IMG/VR virus record: IMGVR_UViG_3300020194_002029
Coordinates: 1-50,271 of that record
From: a virus
Direction: 5' to 3' (one strand)
DNA length: 50,271 bases
Below the pieces are notes generated by a model. It was not told the origin of the DNA. It ran no database searches and worked only from the letters and a program-made list of their open reading frames with translations. This document shows, piece after piece, positions 38,925 to 47,610 of the stretch (the stretch's first letter is position 1; every line of letters starts with the position of its first letter). Position numbers and translations under genes: made by a program.

Positions 38925-39404
38925 ATGGCAGAATTTTTATCACCTTCTGAACGAGCGAGTATTGCGGCGAACTTACTTGATCTTCATGATACATTTGGAA
39001 GAGACATTGTTGTATACAAAGAAGCAAAGAAAGTAATTATAAGCACTGATCCAAATTTTAATTATTTGTATGGCAAAGCCGGGCGGAACACTCCAAGCGT
39101 AGAAAATGTTCCCGTTAGAAAAGTTTTTAAAGCCAGAGTGAGGTATGATACAGATAGAAGTTTAGAATACTTTGGTGAAACTCAGACACAATCTAAAATC
39201 AAAAGACCAGATTCTAATAGTGTTATTAGATTAAAATTAAAAGTTGAAGACTACGACTATATTAAAGATGCCAAAAGAATAGAGCTGGACGGTAGAATGT
39301 TTTCGATTTATTCTGACCCAAGACCCCATGGATTATTTGACGCAATACAATTTATAACTTTATTTTTACTACCAATTGAAACTAATGGCCAATCAACTAA
39401 ATAG
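38925..39404 (+). CDS. Probable head-tail/neck structural protein
   Basis: A 159-aa protein beginning SPSERASIAANLLDLHDTFGRDIVVYKEAKKVI, with a beta-rich C-terminal half (IRLKLKVEDYDYIKDAKRIELDGRMFSIYSDPRPHGLFDAIQFITLFLLPI). The size and helix-then-beta-barrel profile fit a head-tail connector or stopper protein. It heads a plus-strand set (159, 207, 281 aa, then the tail tube) that has the usual neck-to-tube order. The assignment comes from context; no diagnostic motif is visible. Confidence 0.5.
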   Translation: MAEFLSPSERASIAANLLDLHDTFGRDIVVYKEAKKVIISTDPNFNYLYGKAGRNTPSVENVPVRKVFKARVRYDTDRSLEYFGETQTQSKIKRPDSNSVIRLKLKVEDYDYIKDAKRIELDGRMFSIYSDPRPHGLFDAIQFITLFLLPIETNGQSTK

Positions 39405-40008
39405 ATCCATAAAAAATATCATACACAATAAGGTAAGCTCAAATAAAAAATTGCAAATTGAGATCAGACAATTAATAGAAAAACAATTTAAAATTGCTCA
39501 TGATAAATTAATGAGAGATTTTGACTCACACCCAGTCACACGAGAATTAGAGTCTGGGCCGGGAGCCTCAAATATCACAGGTACTTTATCTTCAGGAAAT
39601 CTTTTTGGTTTTATTGGCTTCACTGCTGGATCCAAACCAACTCAATCACTACGATCAAGATTAAATAGTACAAATATTTTAATCAAACATAGAAAAATGT
39701 CATCATTTGGATTTATTTGGACATATGTAGTCAATTCTCCATCACTTAAAGAATTGTATAAACTATCACCCATGCCTTGGGCCAAAGGGGCTAGTTGGCT
39801 ACAGGAACTAGAGGGTCGAGGAATACCCAATTTAGGCCAATATATGTATAAAGACATGAGATCAAGCAGGTCAGAAGCTGGTTTTCAAAATAAAAACCTA
39901 CAACCAGGCGGAAGCATTAAAATGCCTTATATTAAAGAATTGTTGCAAGAATTTGAAAAAAGTTTAAATTCAATCAGCGCATCAAGAGTATCAAAATCCA
40001 ATTTTTAA
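39385..40008 (+). CDS. Probable neck / tail completion protein
   Basis: Basic N-terminal helices (SIKNIIHNKVSSNKKLQIEIRQLIEKQFKIAHDKLMRDFDSHPVTRELESGP) followed by a beta region (GNLFGFIGFTAG ... FGFIWTYVVNSPS) and a SWLQELEGRGIPNLGQYMY segment. Tail completion proteins of siphophages have comparable size and an early basic helix, so that role is plausible. A TTG three codons upstream (39376) also fits the frame; the ATG at 39385 is chosen. It overlaps the upstream gene by 20 nt and is 1 nt from the next one. Confidence 0.45.
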   Translation: MANQLNRSIKNIIHNKVSSNKKLQIEIRQLIEKQFKIAHDKLMRDFDSHPVTRELESGPGASNITGTLSSGNLFGFIGFTAGSKPTQSLRSRLNSTNILIKHRKMSSFGFIWTYVVNSPSLKELYKLSPMPWAKGASWLQELEGRGIPNLGQYMYKDMRSSRSEAGFQNKNLQPGGSIKMPYIKELLQEFEKSLNSISASRVSKSNF

Positions 40009-40009
40009 C

Positions 40010-40855
40010 ATGAAACCACAATTTCAACACGAACTAACTACAAGCTTCATGCTTTGGGCAGACAATTTTATCACAGACAAAGGTGATGCCTATCAAAATT
40101 ATCAATCCCCGCTATACCCTATGGGAATAGATGATCAACTTGGAGAGGCTTTTGTTGCATACAGCAGTCCGCACAAACAATGGGTTTTTGATAACAGTAT
40201 TTATGGTGCCCAGGTTCCTAGCGGAATCTATAACAATGGAAACTTTATGCCTAGAGGAGAAAATGGATTAATTTTAGATTTTGATGATGGAAGAGTTATA
40301 CTTGAGTCATCTTTTGGATCAAACAATCATAATTTAACCGCAGCATATTCAGTAAAAGATTTTAATTGGTATATAACAAACCAAACAGAAGAACAATTAA
40401 TTGTTGAAAGTAAATTTGACTCAAACGGAAGATTCAAGCAGGAGCAATCCGGAATACCGCCTCACAAGCAGGTCGTTCCAGCTATTTTTGTTAATCCAGA
40501 ATTAGTCCAAAATGAACCATTTGCATTTGGAGGTGAAGATAAAACCTCAACAAGCATTAGATGCGTGGTTTTTGCCGAGAATACTTACCAACTAGACGGA
40601 GCGTTATCTATTTTCGCAGACTCCAAAAACGAAGTATTTAAAAAACTACAGTTTGAAGATTATCCTTTAACTGAATATGGAGATGTTATAGATTTTAATT
40701 ATTTTAAACTATTAAGTACAAAACCAAAAGATTTTTTCCACATTGAAAACGTAACATGCTCAAAACTTAGCGATAGAGTCTCTAAGAACATTGATCCATC
40801 TCTCTTTATTGGTTTTATTGATTTTGAAATCACAAATTTAAGATTTCCAAGATGA
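40010..40855 (+). CDS. Virion structural protein of unknown role (281 aa)
   Basis: A single beta-rich protein: FMLWADNFITDKGDAYQNY, KQWVFDNSIYGAQVPSGIYNNGNFMPRGENGLILDFDDGRVIL, AAYSVKDFNWYITNQTEEQLIVESKF, VVPAIFVNPELVQNEPFAFGG, LDGALSIFADSK and a C-terminal FIGFIDFEITNLRFPR. I have the impression of closely similar proteins next to tail genes in marine phages, but cannot name a family. Position between neck genes and tail tube suggests a neck or tail terminator component. Confidence 0.5.
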   Translation: MKPQFQHELTTSFMLWADNFITDKGDAYQNYQSPLYPMGIDDQLGEAFVAYSSPHKQWVFDNSIYGAQVPSGIYNNGNFMPRGENGLILDFDDGRVILESSFGSNNHNLTAAYSVKDFNWYITNQTEEQLIVESKFDSNGRFKQEQSGIPPHKQVVPAIFVNPELVQNEPFAFGGEDKTSTSIRCVVFAENTYQLDGALSIFADSKNEVFKKLQFEDYPLTEYGDVIDFNYFKLLSTKPKDFFHIENVTCSKLSDRVSKNIDPSLFIGFIDFEITNLRFPR

Positions 40856-40922
40856 TAAATTTCCCTTCCGTTTATAAAAAATGTAATTAGAAGAAGAATT
40901 TAAATCTCACACTTTTATCATT

Positions 40923-42305
40923 ATGGCAAAAACTTCAAATCGAGCTCGAGTAATTTATCAAAGCGAGGCGCTATACGTTGGCACCACAGACGCAACAGGA
41001 CATCATTATGCAACTGCACAAGATTGGTCAACAAGTCCTCCTCAAAATAAAGTAACGCACGCAACACATCAAGCAATGCAGGATCACTTGATGGGTAATC
41101 CTGATCATGTTACAAGAACAGGAATCCAACAATTGCGCAGAGTTCAAAGTGCAAATTATAGCTTTTCAATTAACCGTCAAGATGTCAATCAATTTGGACA
41201 GCTTGCTCGAATTGACTCTGTAGCAATCGAACCTCCTACAGTTAGCTTGGATTTTTCTTATTATTTAACCAATGGAATTAATGAACGCCTTTTAGGTTTC
41301 GGCATAACAGGTAATAGAAACTCTCTTACAGATGAACTTTTAATTGGTAAAATTAATCCAGATGGAAATCCTGTTGGAAAAAACTTTTTCATTCTGACAA
41401 CTCCAGAAGGTAAAGACGCAGTCAATAATGTAGAACATGACAGCGACTCAAATAGTGTGATTGCACTTGGAAATGGTTTCATTTCAAACTATTCTATTGA
41501 AGCGGCGGTTGGAGGAATGCCAACTGCTAATGTTACCGTAGACGGTTTAAATTTAAGAACTTACAATGGAACACATAAACTTCCTACTCCATCAATTGAT
41601 ACAGTTCACGGTTATGAAGTGGATGGAATAGAATTTTCACTACCTCCTGCAGTTAGCGGAAAAGGAGAAAGTACAGTGGGAGATGATGAAATTTGGGGTT
41701 CCTGGGATGATGGTTATGACGGTGACACTAACGGACTTCAAGACGAAGGCTTATCCTGTCTACGCCCTGGAGACATAACTTTAAGTTTGGGAACAGATGG
41801 TATTGCCGGAGGATTTGAAAATTTACCAAAAGACGACCCACGTCTCGCATCTCACGACCCAACCAAAGATTATGCGGATGGTTCTGCTCATATTCAGAGC
41901 TTTAGTATTGATGTTCCTATCAATAGAAGCGTCATCCAAAGACTTGGAAATACTTATGGTTATGCAAGAGTCACAGATTTCCCAATTAATATTTCGGTTT
42001 CTGTAAATGCGATACTTTCTGATCTTAAAAGCGGAAACGTAGCAGATTTGCTTTTTGATCAAGAAGAGCATGATCTTGTATTTACAATGAGAGAGCCAAC
42101 CCAAAGTGGAAATGGTCCAATCGCGCTACAATATATGATTAAAGGTGCAAGACTTGAGGGTGAATCTTTCTCGTCTTCAGTTGGAGATAATAAAAGCGTG
42201 GATATTACATTTACAGCTCAAGTTGGTGGAGCAGAAGATTTAAATAATGGAGTATTTATATCTGGCTCAAGAAACGCTTTAGAAATAGCTAATTACTTTA
42301 TTTAA
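40923..42305 (+). CDS. Probable major tail tube protein
   Basis: A 460-aa beta-rich protein. Key segments are RRVQSANYSFSINRQDVNQFGQLARIDSVAIEPPTVSLDFSY, NGFISNYSIEAAVGGMPTANVTVDGLNL, SIDVPINRSVIQRLG and the C-terminal SFSSSVGDNKSVDITFTAQVGG, typical of siphovirus tail tubes, where the closing strands have a V-D-I/V-x-F pattern. It is the longest plus-strand gene after the neck proteins, has its own 67-bp upstream spacer (with TTTATAAAAAATG and an A/G-rich stretch but no clear SD), and is followed by a strong terminator. Three other proteins in the window resemble it. Confidence 0.7.
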   Translation: MAKTSNRARVIYQSEALYVGTTDATGHHYATAQDWSTSPPQNKVTHATHQAMQDHLMGNPDHVTRTGIQQLRRVQSANYSFSINRQDVNQFGQLARIDSVAIEPPTVSLDFSYYLTNGINERLLGFGITGNRNSLTDELLIGKINPDGNPVGKNFFILTTPEGKDAVNNVEHDSDSNSVIALGNGFISNYSIEAAVGGMPTANVTVDGLNLRTYNGTHKLPTPSIDTVHGYEVDGIEFSLPPAVSGKGESTVGDDEIWGSWDDGYDGDTNGLQDEGLSCLRPGDITLSLGTDGIAGGFENLPKDDPRLASHDPTKDYADGSAHIQSFSIDVPINRSVIQRLGNTYGYARVTDFPINISVSVNAILSDLKSGNVADLLFDQEEHDLVFTMREPTQSGNGPIALQYMIKGARLEGESFSSSVGDNKSVDITFTAQVGGAEDLNNGVFISGSRNALEIANYFI

Positions 42306-42325
42306 TTTTTAAATTAAATAACTCT

Positions 42326-42355
42326 AAAAAACCCTCGAGTAATCGGGGGTTTTTT
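42326..42355. terminator. Bidirectional intrinsic terminator
   Basis: A 13-bp stem (AAAAAACCCTCGA at 42326-42338; TCGGGGGTTTTTT at 42343-42355, one G-T pair) closes on a GTAA tetraloop. The A-run on one side and T-run on the other give rho-independent termination in both directions. It sits between the convergent tail-tube and tube-paralogue genes and overlaps the last bases of the minus-strand gene. Confidence 0.93.
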
Positions 42356-43859
42356 ATTGGAAATATAACCTTAAGCCGTCTGTTTCAGAAATATCAAACG
42401 AAAACTCTACATCGACAGTAGAATTATTATTGACTTGATGCTTGTGAGCTTGTCTTTTTAGCTGAGCCCTTGAGATATCAAAGTTCATGCCCTGAGAAAC
42501 GTTCAAAGTATTTTGTATCTCTTTTGATGTCAAATCTACATCCGCTACAGCAAATTTTTTATATGCGCCTTCGCCAACATGAATATGAACATATTCAGAT
42601 TCATAAATAAAATTTGGATTAACTAGCGCATAACCGTTATATTCTAACTTTGTTTTCTCAGAATCGACTAGCGGTATCCTACCCCATTCATAACCTCCTG
42701 TACAGACATAAAAATAATTATTATCTTCAGAAATTAACCATTGACCTGGAACACCAACTTCTTCTCTGAGTTCCCTAACAAACGGAACCCTCCTCCACTC
42801 ATCATCAAACACAGCAACATAATAAAAGCCATCGATTACATAGTCTTGCCCTTGATAACCCAACACCCTTAATCCAACTTTGTTTTGAATAATCATTTTA
42901 TATACATTTGATTGTCCAAAAAAATCATCTACTCCATTAAATTCAAATTCTCTTAAAATCAAAGACATAGAAATCGTTCCAGTGATAGGTAATTGAAGCT
43001 TTCTATCAAAAACATAATTACTACCCAAGCCATAAACAGACTGCCTTTCTACAGGCACGCTTATATTTATTGACTGTACGGCTGCATGAATTGAATCAAT
43101 TTTAGCTCCCCCCTGAGCTCCGCTAATTTTTTCAATTTCAACTTGTACATCTCCAGGCATGACCGTGGATAATTCTGGGTCCATATGTTCGTCAAACACT
43201 CTTCCTACCCTCTCAAGATCGTGACCTAAATCTCCCAAAAACGAAGGGTAAAGAATTAATTCTTCCGGGGAATTTACATTATCTTTTCCAAGCTTTATTG
43301 ACGGGTATTTAGGATTGGATATTGAATTATATTCTGAAAAATTCATCGAACTTCCCAAAAATTCCATATTGCAATACGGAAAGTTTCCGACTGAAGCATT
43401 ATAGCTCCATTTTGACATAAAAGCATTCCCAATACCTATAATTGTATAACCATTAAAATCTGACTCTGAAATTATAGATGACATATCCAAATGTTTATCT
43501 AAATTGGATGCAACAACAAAAATATTTATGTCATCTTTCTCCTCAAAATCAAAAAAATTTCTGAACAGACTATAGTTTTTTCCTATATAAAGGTTTGCTC
43601 CTATCTCATTTTTTCCTTCTGCAAATAAATAATTCATAGAAAATGAAACATCTGGAGATTTTACAACTGGACTTTGGAATCCCCTAGTAATAAATTTATC
43701 ACTACCTAAAGCTTTAACATCAACACTTTGATTTACAAAAGCGTATTCAATACTTTGTACTCTAATTGCATCAAATAAGATGCTTGACATTGCATATTCT
43801 TTATAAGCAGGCGCATCCGAAAATAAAACTCCCAATCTTTCATGGGTCAACCTTGTCAT
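42354..43859 (-). CDS. Tail-tube-like protein with inserted surface modules (about 501 aa)
   Basis: Its layout follows the plus-strand tube candidate: IQSIEYAFVNQSVDVKALG, QSPVVKSPDVSFSMNYLF, NAFMSKWSYNASVGNFPYCNMEFLGSSM, SINISVPVERQSVYGLGSNY and a C-terminal VDVEFSFDIS. Two consecutive copies of a Y-Y-V ... E-W-x-R-x-P module are inserted near residues 345-420 (FYYVAVFDDEWRRVPF, NYFYVCTGGYEWGRIPL), a motif common in phage fibres. The frame can start at GTG 43874, but ATG 43859 is preceded by AAGG at 4 nt and stands 20 nt from a GTGTAATAA motif, as at other structural genes, so it is preferred. Confidence 0.6.
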   Translation of the reverse strand: MTRLTHERLGVLFSDAPAYKEYAMSSILFDAIRVQSIEYAFVNQSVDVKALGSDKFITRGFQSPVVKSPDVSFSMNYLFAEGKNEIGANLYIGKNYSLFRNFFDFEEKDDINIFVVASNLDKHLDMSSIISESDFNGYTIIGIGNAFMSKWSYNASVGNFPYCNMEFLGSSMNFSEYNSISNPKYPSIKLGKDNVNSPEELILYPSFLGDLGHDLERVGRVFDEHMDPELSTVMPGDVQVEIEKISGAQGGAKIDSIHAAVQSINISVPVERQSVYGLGSNYVFDRKLQLPITGTISMSLILREFEFNGVDDFFGQSNVYKMIIQNKVGLRVLGYQGQDYVIDGFYYVAVFDDEWRRVPFVRELREEVGVPGQWLISEDNNYFYVCTGGYEWGRIPLVDSEKTKLEYNGYALVNPNFIYESEYVHIHVGEGAYKKFAVADVDLTSKEIQNTLNVSQGMNFDISRAQLKRQAHKHQVNNNSTVDVEFSFDISETDGLRLYFQ

Positions 43860-43879
43860 TATTCCTTTTGCCACGAATG

Positions 43880-43913
43880 TTATTACACAATTAATATGGT
43901 TTTAGTGTAATAA
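43880..43913. promoter_or_regulatory. Perfect 9-bp dyad TTATTACAC-N16-GTGTAATAA in a divergent spacer
   Basis: TTATTACAC (43880-43888) and GTGTAATAA (43905-43913) are exact reverse complements, 16 nt apart, in the short gap between divergent structural genes. Outward reading gives GTGTAATAA toward each gene. With the similar site at 38891-38915 this is either a pair of back-to-back late promoter elements or a regulator-binding dyad. Confidence 0.5.
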
Positions 43914-43923
43914 ACCTTGAGTT

Positions 43924-45609
43924 ATGCCTAATCAAAAAATATCAGAGTTACCTTATAGCGATATTCTCTATGCTAGTCAGATTTCTGGCAATCAATTTTA
44001 CATTGAAGAGCTTTCCGAGCAAGAAAAACTTGACCTAATTAATTTGCACGCAGAAGAAGTCCAATTACTTGAGGATATCTCTTCATTGCAGGTAACAGAA
44101 ACATCTGTAGAGTCAAATATCTCTAGTTTACAAGTCACGCAAGAATTAGTTCAGACGATTATAGATGGATTTATACCATCTGAAGAGCAGCTAGCAGAAT
44201 TGAATCAATTAGATTCAGATATTTCTTCGTTAAATCTCGTAGATATTGATCTTGATAGTGATATCTCCAGTTTACAATTTGATACTTCAGAAACTAGAGG
44301 AGATATAGATAATATTGAGTTGAAAACTGCGGACAGACATTATCTTCTAATAGCTAGAGAAAATTATAGAAACGAAAGAATTTCATTTAAAAATTTACAC
44401 AGATCGATTCTTGAGGAATCTGTTTACCTTAAATCTAATCAAAGAATTGAAGGAGAAAAAACATTTTTAGATCCATGCACAATAAAAAAGCGGTCTAATT
44501 TTACAGAAATAAAAGATAACTCAGTCGATGGAGCTATAAGCGGTCATTCATTTTTTGCTCGTACTGGATTTTTTGAAAATTCTTTTGGCAATTTTCCACA
44601 TTTTCACCCTGAAGAAAATATCATCAACTCAACTTTGTGTGAACAAAACCTAAATATTAGCGGATCCTTAAATCTATCCGAAGACTTACAAAAAGAACAA
44701 TCGTTAAATATTAAAAATTTTAAAAGTCATCAAGATTCTTATTTTACAAGCGACATTACAGGATTAAATAATTTATATACTCAAGATCTAACGTGTTACG
44801 GAAATGCCGGGGTTAAACTCAACCTAGATTGCCATGGAAATATATATACCGAAAGTTTAATTTTTTCTCCCGACAATAAAAAGATCGATTTTTCTAATAA
44901 TAGCCTTAAGTTTATAAATAATTTTTCTCCCTTAATAAATGCAGGGAATCAAAAAATATCAATCAAAGATAATTTCTTAATACAAAATTCCACAGTAAAT
45001 ATAAGTTCATCCCCATCTGATATAGAGACAGAAGGATCTTTCAACATAATTGGAAACACTTATATCGACAAAATATACAGCAAATATAACAACGAATATA
45101 AAACAATTATAGCTGGAGCAGATGAATCAATTCAATTTCGAACCCAAGTCTTACCAAACCAACAACAGCAAAAAATTTATTTACCAAAAACTTTTCATAC
45201 TGCTCCAGTAGTTCATTGTACTTTAGAAAACTCTGGTGGTTCGGTAGATTTTGCCTTGGTGCAAGTTGACAAATCTTTTATTGAAATCAAACTGAGTTCA
45301 GCAACAACCTCAAATAACTTATATATCAATATTTTTGCCTGTTCTCCGTCAGAATATGCACCAAATAAAAATTCTATAGTTAGATTTACTACTGCATTAT
45401 ATGCTACAAATTATTTTATAATAGGCTTCCCTACAGCTCAAGATGAAATACCCACTATACTTAATCAGCTAGAAGGGGATATAATTACAGAACATGCAAT
45501 ATCTAGTGTAACTAAATCAGCGTTTGCAATTAGATTTGCAGACACTTTACCTACAATATCAAAACTTCACACAATTTTAACACTTCCCAAAACACAGAAA
45601 CTTAATTAG
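43924..45609 (+). CDS. Tail fibre-like protein with coiled-coil repeats and beta-sandwich C-terminus (561 aa)
   Basis: Residues about 50-125 contain four D/N-I-S-S-L-[QN] repeats (EDISSLQV, SNISSLQV, SDISSLNL, SDISSLQF), consistent with a trimeric coiled coil. A conserved ISFKNLHRSIL ... NQRIEGEKTFLDPCT block (about 150-185) is shared with the next gene. The C-terminal 170 residues hold two consecutive beta-sandwich units (IYLPKTFHTAPVVHCTLENSGG ... FIEIKLSSA; then FIIGFPTAQDEIPTILNQLEGD ... FAIRFADT) with a faint resemblance to H-type lectin folds. Probably a receptor-binding or side-fibre protein. It reads divergently from the tube paralogue. Confidence 0.6.
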   Translation: MPNQKISELPYSDILYASQISGNQFYIEELSEQEKLDLINLHAEEVQLLEDISSLQVTETSVESNISSLQVTQELVQTIIDGFIPSEEQLAELNQLDSDISSLNLVDIDLDSDISSLQFDTSETRGDIDNIELKTADRHYLLIARENYRNERISFKNLHRSILEESVYLKSNQRIEGEKTFLDPCTIKKRSNFTEIKDNSVDGAISGHSFFARTGFFENSFGNFPHFHPEENIINSTLCEQNLNISGSLNLSEDLQKEQSLNIKNFKSHQDSYFTSDITGLNNLYTQDLTCYGNAGVKLNLDCHGNIYTESLIFSPDNKKIDFSNNSLKFINNFSPLINAGNQKISIKDNFLIQNSTVNISSSPSDIETEGSFNIIGNTYIDKIYSKYNNEYKTIIAGADESIQFRTQVLPNQQQQKIYLPKTFHTAPVVHCTLENSGGSVDFALVQVDKSFIEIKLSSATTSNNLYINIFACSPSEYAPNKNSIVRFTTALYATNYFIIGFPTAQDEIPTILNQLEGDIITEHAISSVTKSAFAIRFADTLPTISKLHTILTLPKTQKLN

Positions 45610-45610
45610 T

Positions 45611-47032
45611 ATGGCAAGAGATAATAGAGTATCATCGATGACAGAAGTTACAGGTCTTTATGCAGACATTGATAACTTGACTCCCCTTGGAGAGCCACCA
45701 ATAGGAGTACCCTCAGATGAAGATGCATTATTTTTAATTGCTAAGTCTGGAGTAGAAAACCAAAAAATTACTTTTAAAAATCTTAAAGGATCTATTCTGG
45801 GAAACAGTGTTTTACTAACTGGGAATCAAACCATCAGCGGAGAAAAAACTTTTGCAGACGTTTGCACTTTCGAAGATACTGTTTTCTTACATGAAGTAAT
45901 TGATACTACAATAGAAGGAGATATTAGTGGTTATGTTTTTCTTGGGACCTCTGCAGCTTTTGAAAAAATAGGTGTTGGAGATAAATTTAAGAATGGAGGT
46001 GTTGAGCCTGAATATGATTTACAAATTGAAAAAGATGTTCTGATTAGTGGAGACTTAAATGTAGACGGTTCTACAACTTTAAACGGAGATTTAACCTTGA
46101 GAAATCTTGAAGTCACAGGAAATATGAATGTTGATGGTAAAGGAGAATTTCAAGGTGATTTATTTGTCGAGAATGATTTAAATATAGATAACGATTTGCA
46201 AGTATCGGGAAGCGGAATTGTAGATAAAGACCTACATATTTCAGGTAATTTACTTGTAGAAAATAAGATTATAAATACCACAAACGAAAACATTTATATT
46301 AATTTTCAAGATAACGAGTTGGTTTTAAATTCAAATAACTCGTCAATAAACATATCTGATCAAGAAGTCTCTCTTAAAGCGAACAACAATTCAATTTTTA
46401 AAATCAATCAGGATGGAAATATTTTAATTAACTCAGATACAGACTTAGGTATTTTTAATGTAAGTGGTGAAGCGTATATTGATTCTTTATATTCTCAAAG
46501 TTCAGATGGATCCTGGACAAAGCTTTTGCCTGAAACTCAAGATCAGTCAATTTATTTTTCGACCCCCCTATTAGAGGGGAGAGATAAGCAAGTTATTGAG
46601 CTTCCAAAAACATTTGGTTCAATTCCTAATATACAAAATTCCGTAGAAATACAGGGGGAGGCAGATCCAATTTTAATTAATTTTTCTGGAGTGAACGAAA
46701 ATTCATTTGTAGTTTTCTTTGACAGAACCCTCGATACTAATAACTATATTTTACATACTCAAGCTTCAGTTGGAGGCTCAACTTCCATCAACCAAACAAC
46801 AACTCAATCATTTGTATCTTCAATTGCTGCAGGATCGAGCTCTTACAATATTTCTTATCCAGAAGCTTTTTCATCGAAACCTTCGGTGTCAGTAAATTTA
46901 GAAATTGTTGGAGGTCAACTTGCGGACTTCGAACCTTTTGGTATTTCAAATATTTCTGAAACTTCTTTTGATTTAGTTTTTGCCTCGAATATAACGCGAG
47001 AATATAAAGTTCACGTTTTTGCATCAAGATAA
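45611..47032 (+). CDS. Tail fibre-like protein, paralogue of the preceding gene (473 aa)
   Basis: Begins 1 nt after the previous stop. It shares the ITFKNLKGSILGNSVLLTGNQTISGEKTFADVCTF block with that protein. Residues about 140-220 are short repeated beta units (SGDLNVDGSTTL, NGDLTLRNLEVTGNMNVDG, GDLFVENDLNI, DLHISGNLLVEN) typical of triple beta-helical fibre shafts. The C-terminus again has two beta-sandwich units (VIELPKTFGSIPNIQNSVEIQGE; YNISYPEAFSSKPSVSVNLEIVGG ... FGISNISETSFDLVFAS). Likely duplicated fibre genes with diverged tips. A sigma-70-type promoter starts 3 nt after its stop. Confidence 0.6.
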   Translation: MARDNRVSSMTEVTGLYADIDNLTPLGEPPIGVPSDEDALFLIAKSGVENQKITFKNLKGSILGNSVLLTGNQTISGEKTFADVCTFEDTVFLHEVIDTTIEGDISGYVFLGTSAAFEKIGVGDKFKNGGVEPEYDLQIEKDVLISGDLNVDGSTTLNGDLTLRNLEVTGNMNVDGKGEFQGDLFVENDLNIDNDLQVSGSGIVDKDLHISGNLLVENKIINTTNENIYINFQDNELVLNSNNSSINISDQEVSLKANNNSIFKINQDGNILINSDTDLGIFNVSGEAYIDSLYSQSSDGSWTKLLPETQDQSIYFSTPLLEGRDKQVIELPKTFGSIPNIQNSVEIQGEADPILINFSGVNENSFVVFFDRTLDTNNYILHTQASVGGSTSINQTTTQSFVSSIAAGSSSYNISYPEAFSSKPSVSVNLEIVGGQLADFEPFGISNISETSFDLVFASNITREYKVHVFASR

Positions 47033-47035
47033 GTC

Positions 47036-47064
47036 TTGACAAAGCTTTGACTATTTAGTATAGT
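47036..47064 (+). promoter_or_regulatory. Sigma-70-type promoter for the deoxyribosyltransferase-like gene
   Basis: TTGACA (47036-47041), a 17-bp spacer and TATAGT (47059-47064). The -10 ends 6 nt before the ATG at 47071, so transcription should begin at or next to the start codon, giving a leaderless mRNA. Confidence 0.8.
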
Positions 47065-47070
47065 TAGAGC

Positions 47071-47610
47071 ATGACAAATCTATTATACAGAACTAAATGT
47101 TATTTGGTAGGCCACATGCAATATGTGAGTGGTCGTAATTGGAGAGATCATGCAGCTGAAAAACTTGAACCTTTAAGTATTACATGTTTTGATCCTTATA
47201 AAAAACCATTCATAAAAGATGTAGAAGAAGATGAAGCGTCTCGCCAAGAAATGGAAACTTGGATGCGCACTAAACAGTATGATAGGGTCACAGAAAGAAT
47301 GAAAACTGTAAGAGCATACGACCTAAATTTAGTAGATAGAAGTGATTTTATTATCGCTCATCTTGTCCCTGAGGTCGCAAGTTGGGGAAGTGCAGAGGAA
47401 ATAGTGACAGCTGTAAGAGAGAAGAAGCCTGTATTCGTAAGTATGGAGGGGGGCAAATCTAAAACTCCTTTATGGATGCTTGGAATGTTCCCTCATAAAT
47501 ATATTTATAATAGTGTTGACGAAATCATAGAAATGCTTTATGCTATTGATGATGGCAATAAATCAATTGATTCGGATCGCTGGAGACTTCTGAGAAAAGA
47601 GTTCAGATGA
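47071..47610 (+). CDS. Nucleoside 2-deoxyribosyltransferase-like protein
   Basis: A 179-aa protein with a Rossmann-like start (CYLVGHMQYVSGRNWRDHAAEKL ... FDPYKKPF), then VRAYDLNLVDRSDFIIAHLVPEVASWGSAEEIVTAVREKKPVFVSMEGG. The D-L-x-x-V-D-x-S-D-x-x-I and S-x-G-S/T-x-x-E-I pattern is the catalytic signature of nucleoside 2-deoxyribosyltransferase-type folds, with the SWGSAEE glutamate as candidate nucleophile. Typical members exchange bases between deoxynucleosides or hydrolyse nucleotides, so a role in phage nucleotide salvage is likely. It is leaderless from its own promoter and overlaps the following short ORF by 4 nt (ATGA). Confidence 0.7.
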   Translation: MTNLLYRTKCYLVGHMQYVSGRNWRDHAAEKLEPLSITCFDPYKKPFIKDVEEDEASRQEMETWMRTKQYDRVTERMKTVRAYDLNLVDRSDFIIAHLVPEVASWGSAEEIVTAVREKKPVFVSMEGGKSKTPLWMLGMFPHKYIYNSVDEIIEMLYAIDDGNKSIDSDRWRLLRKEFR

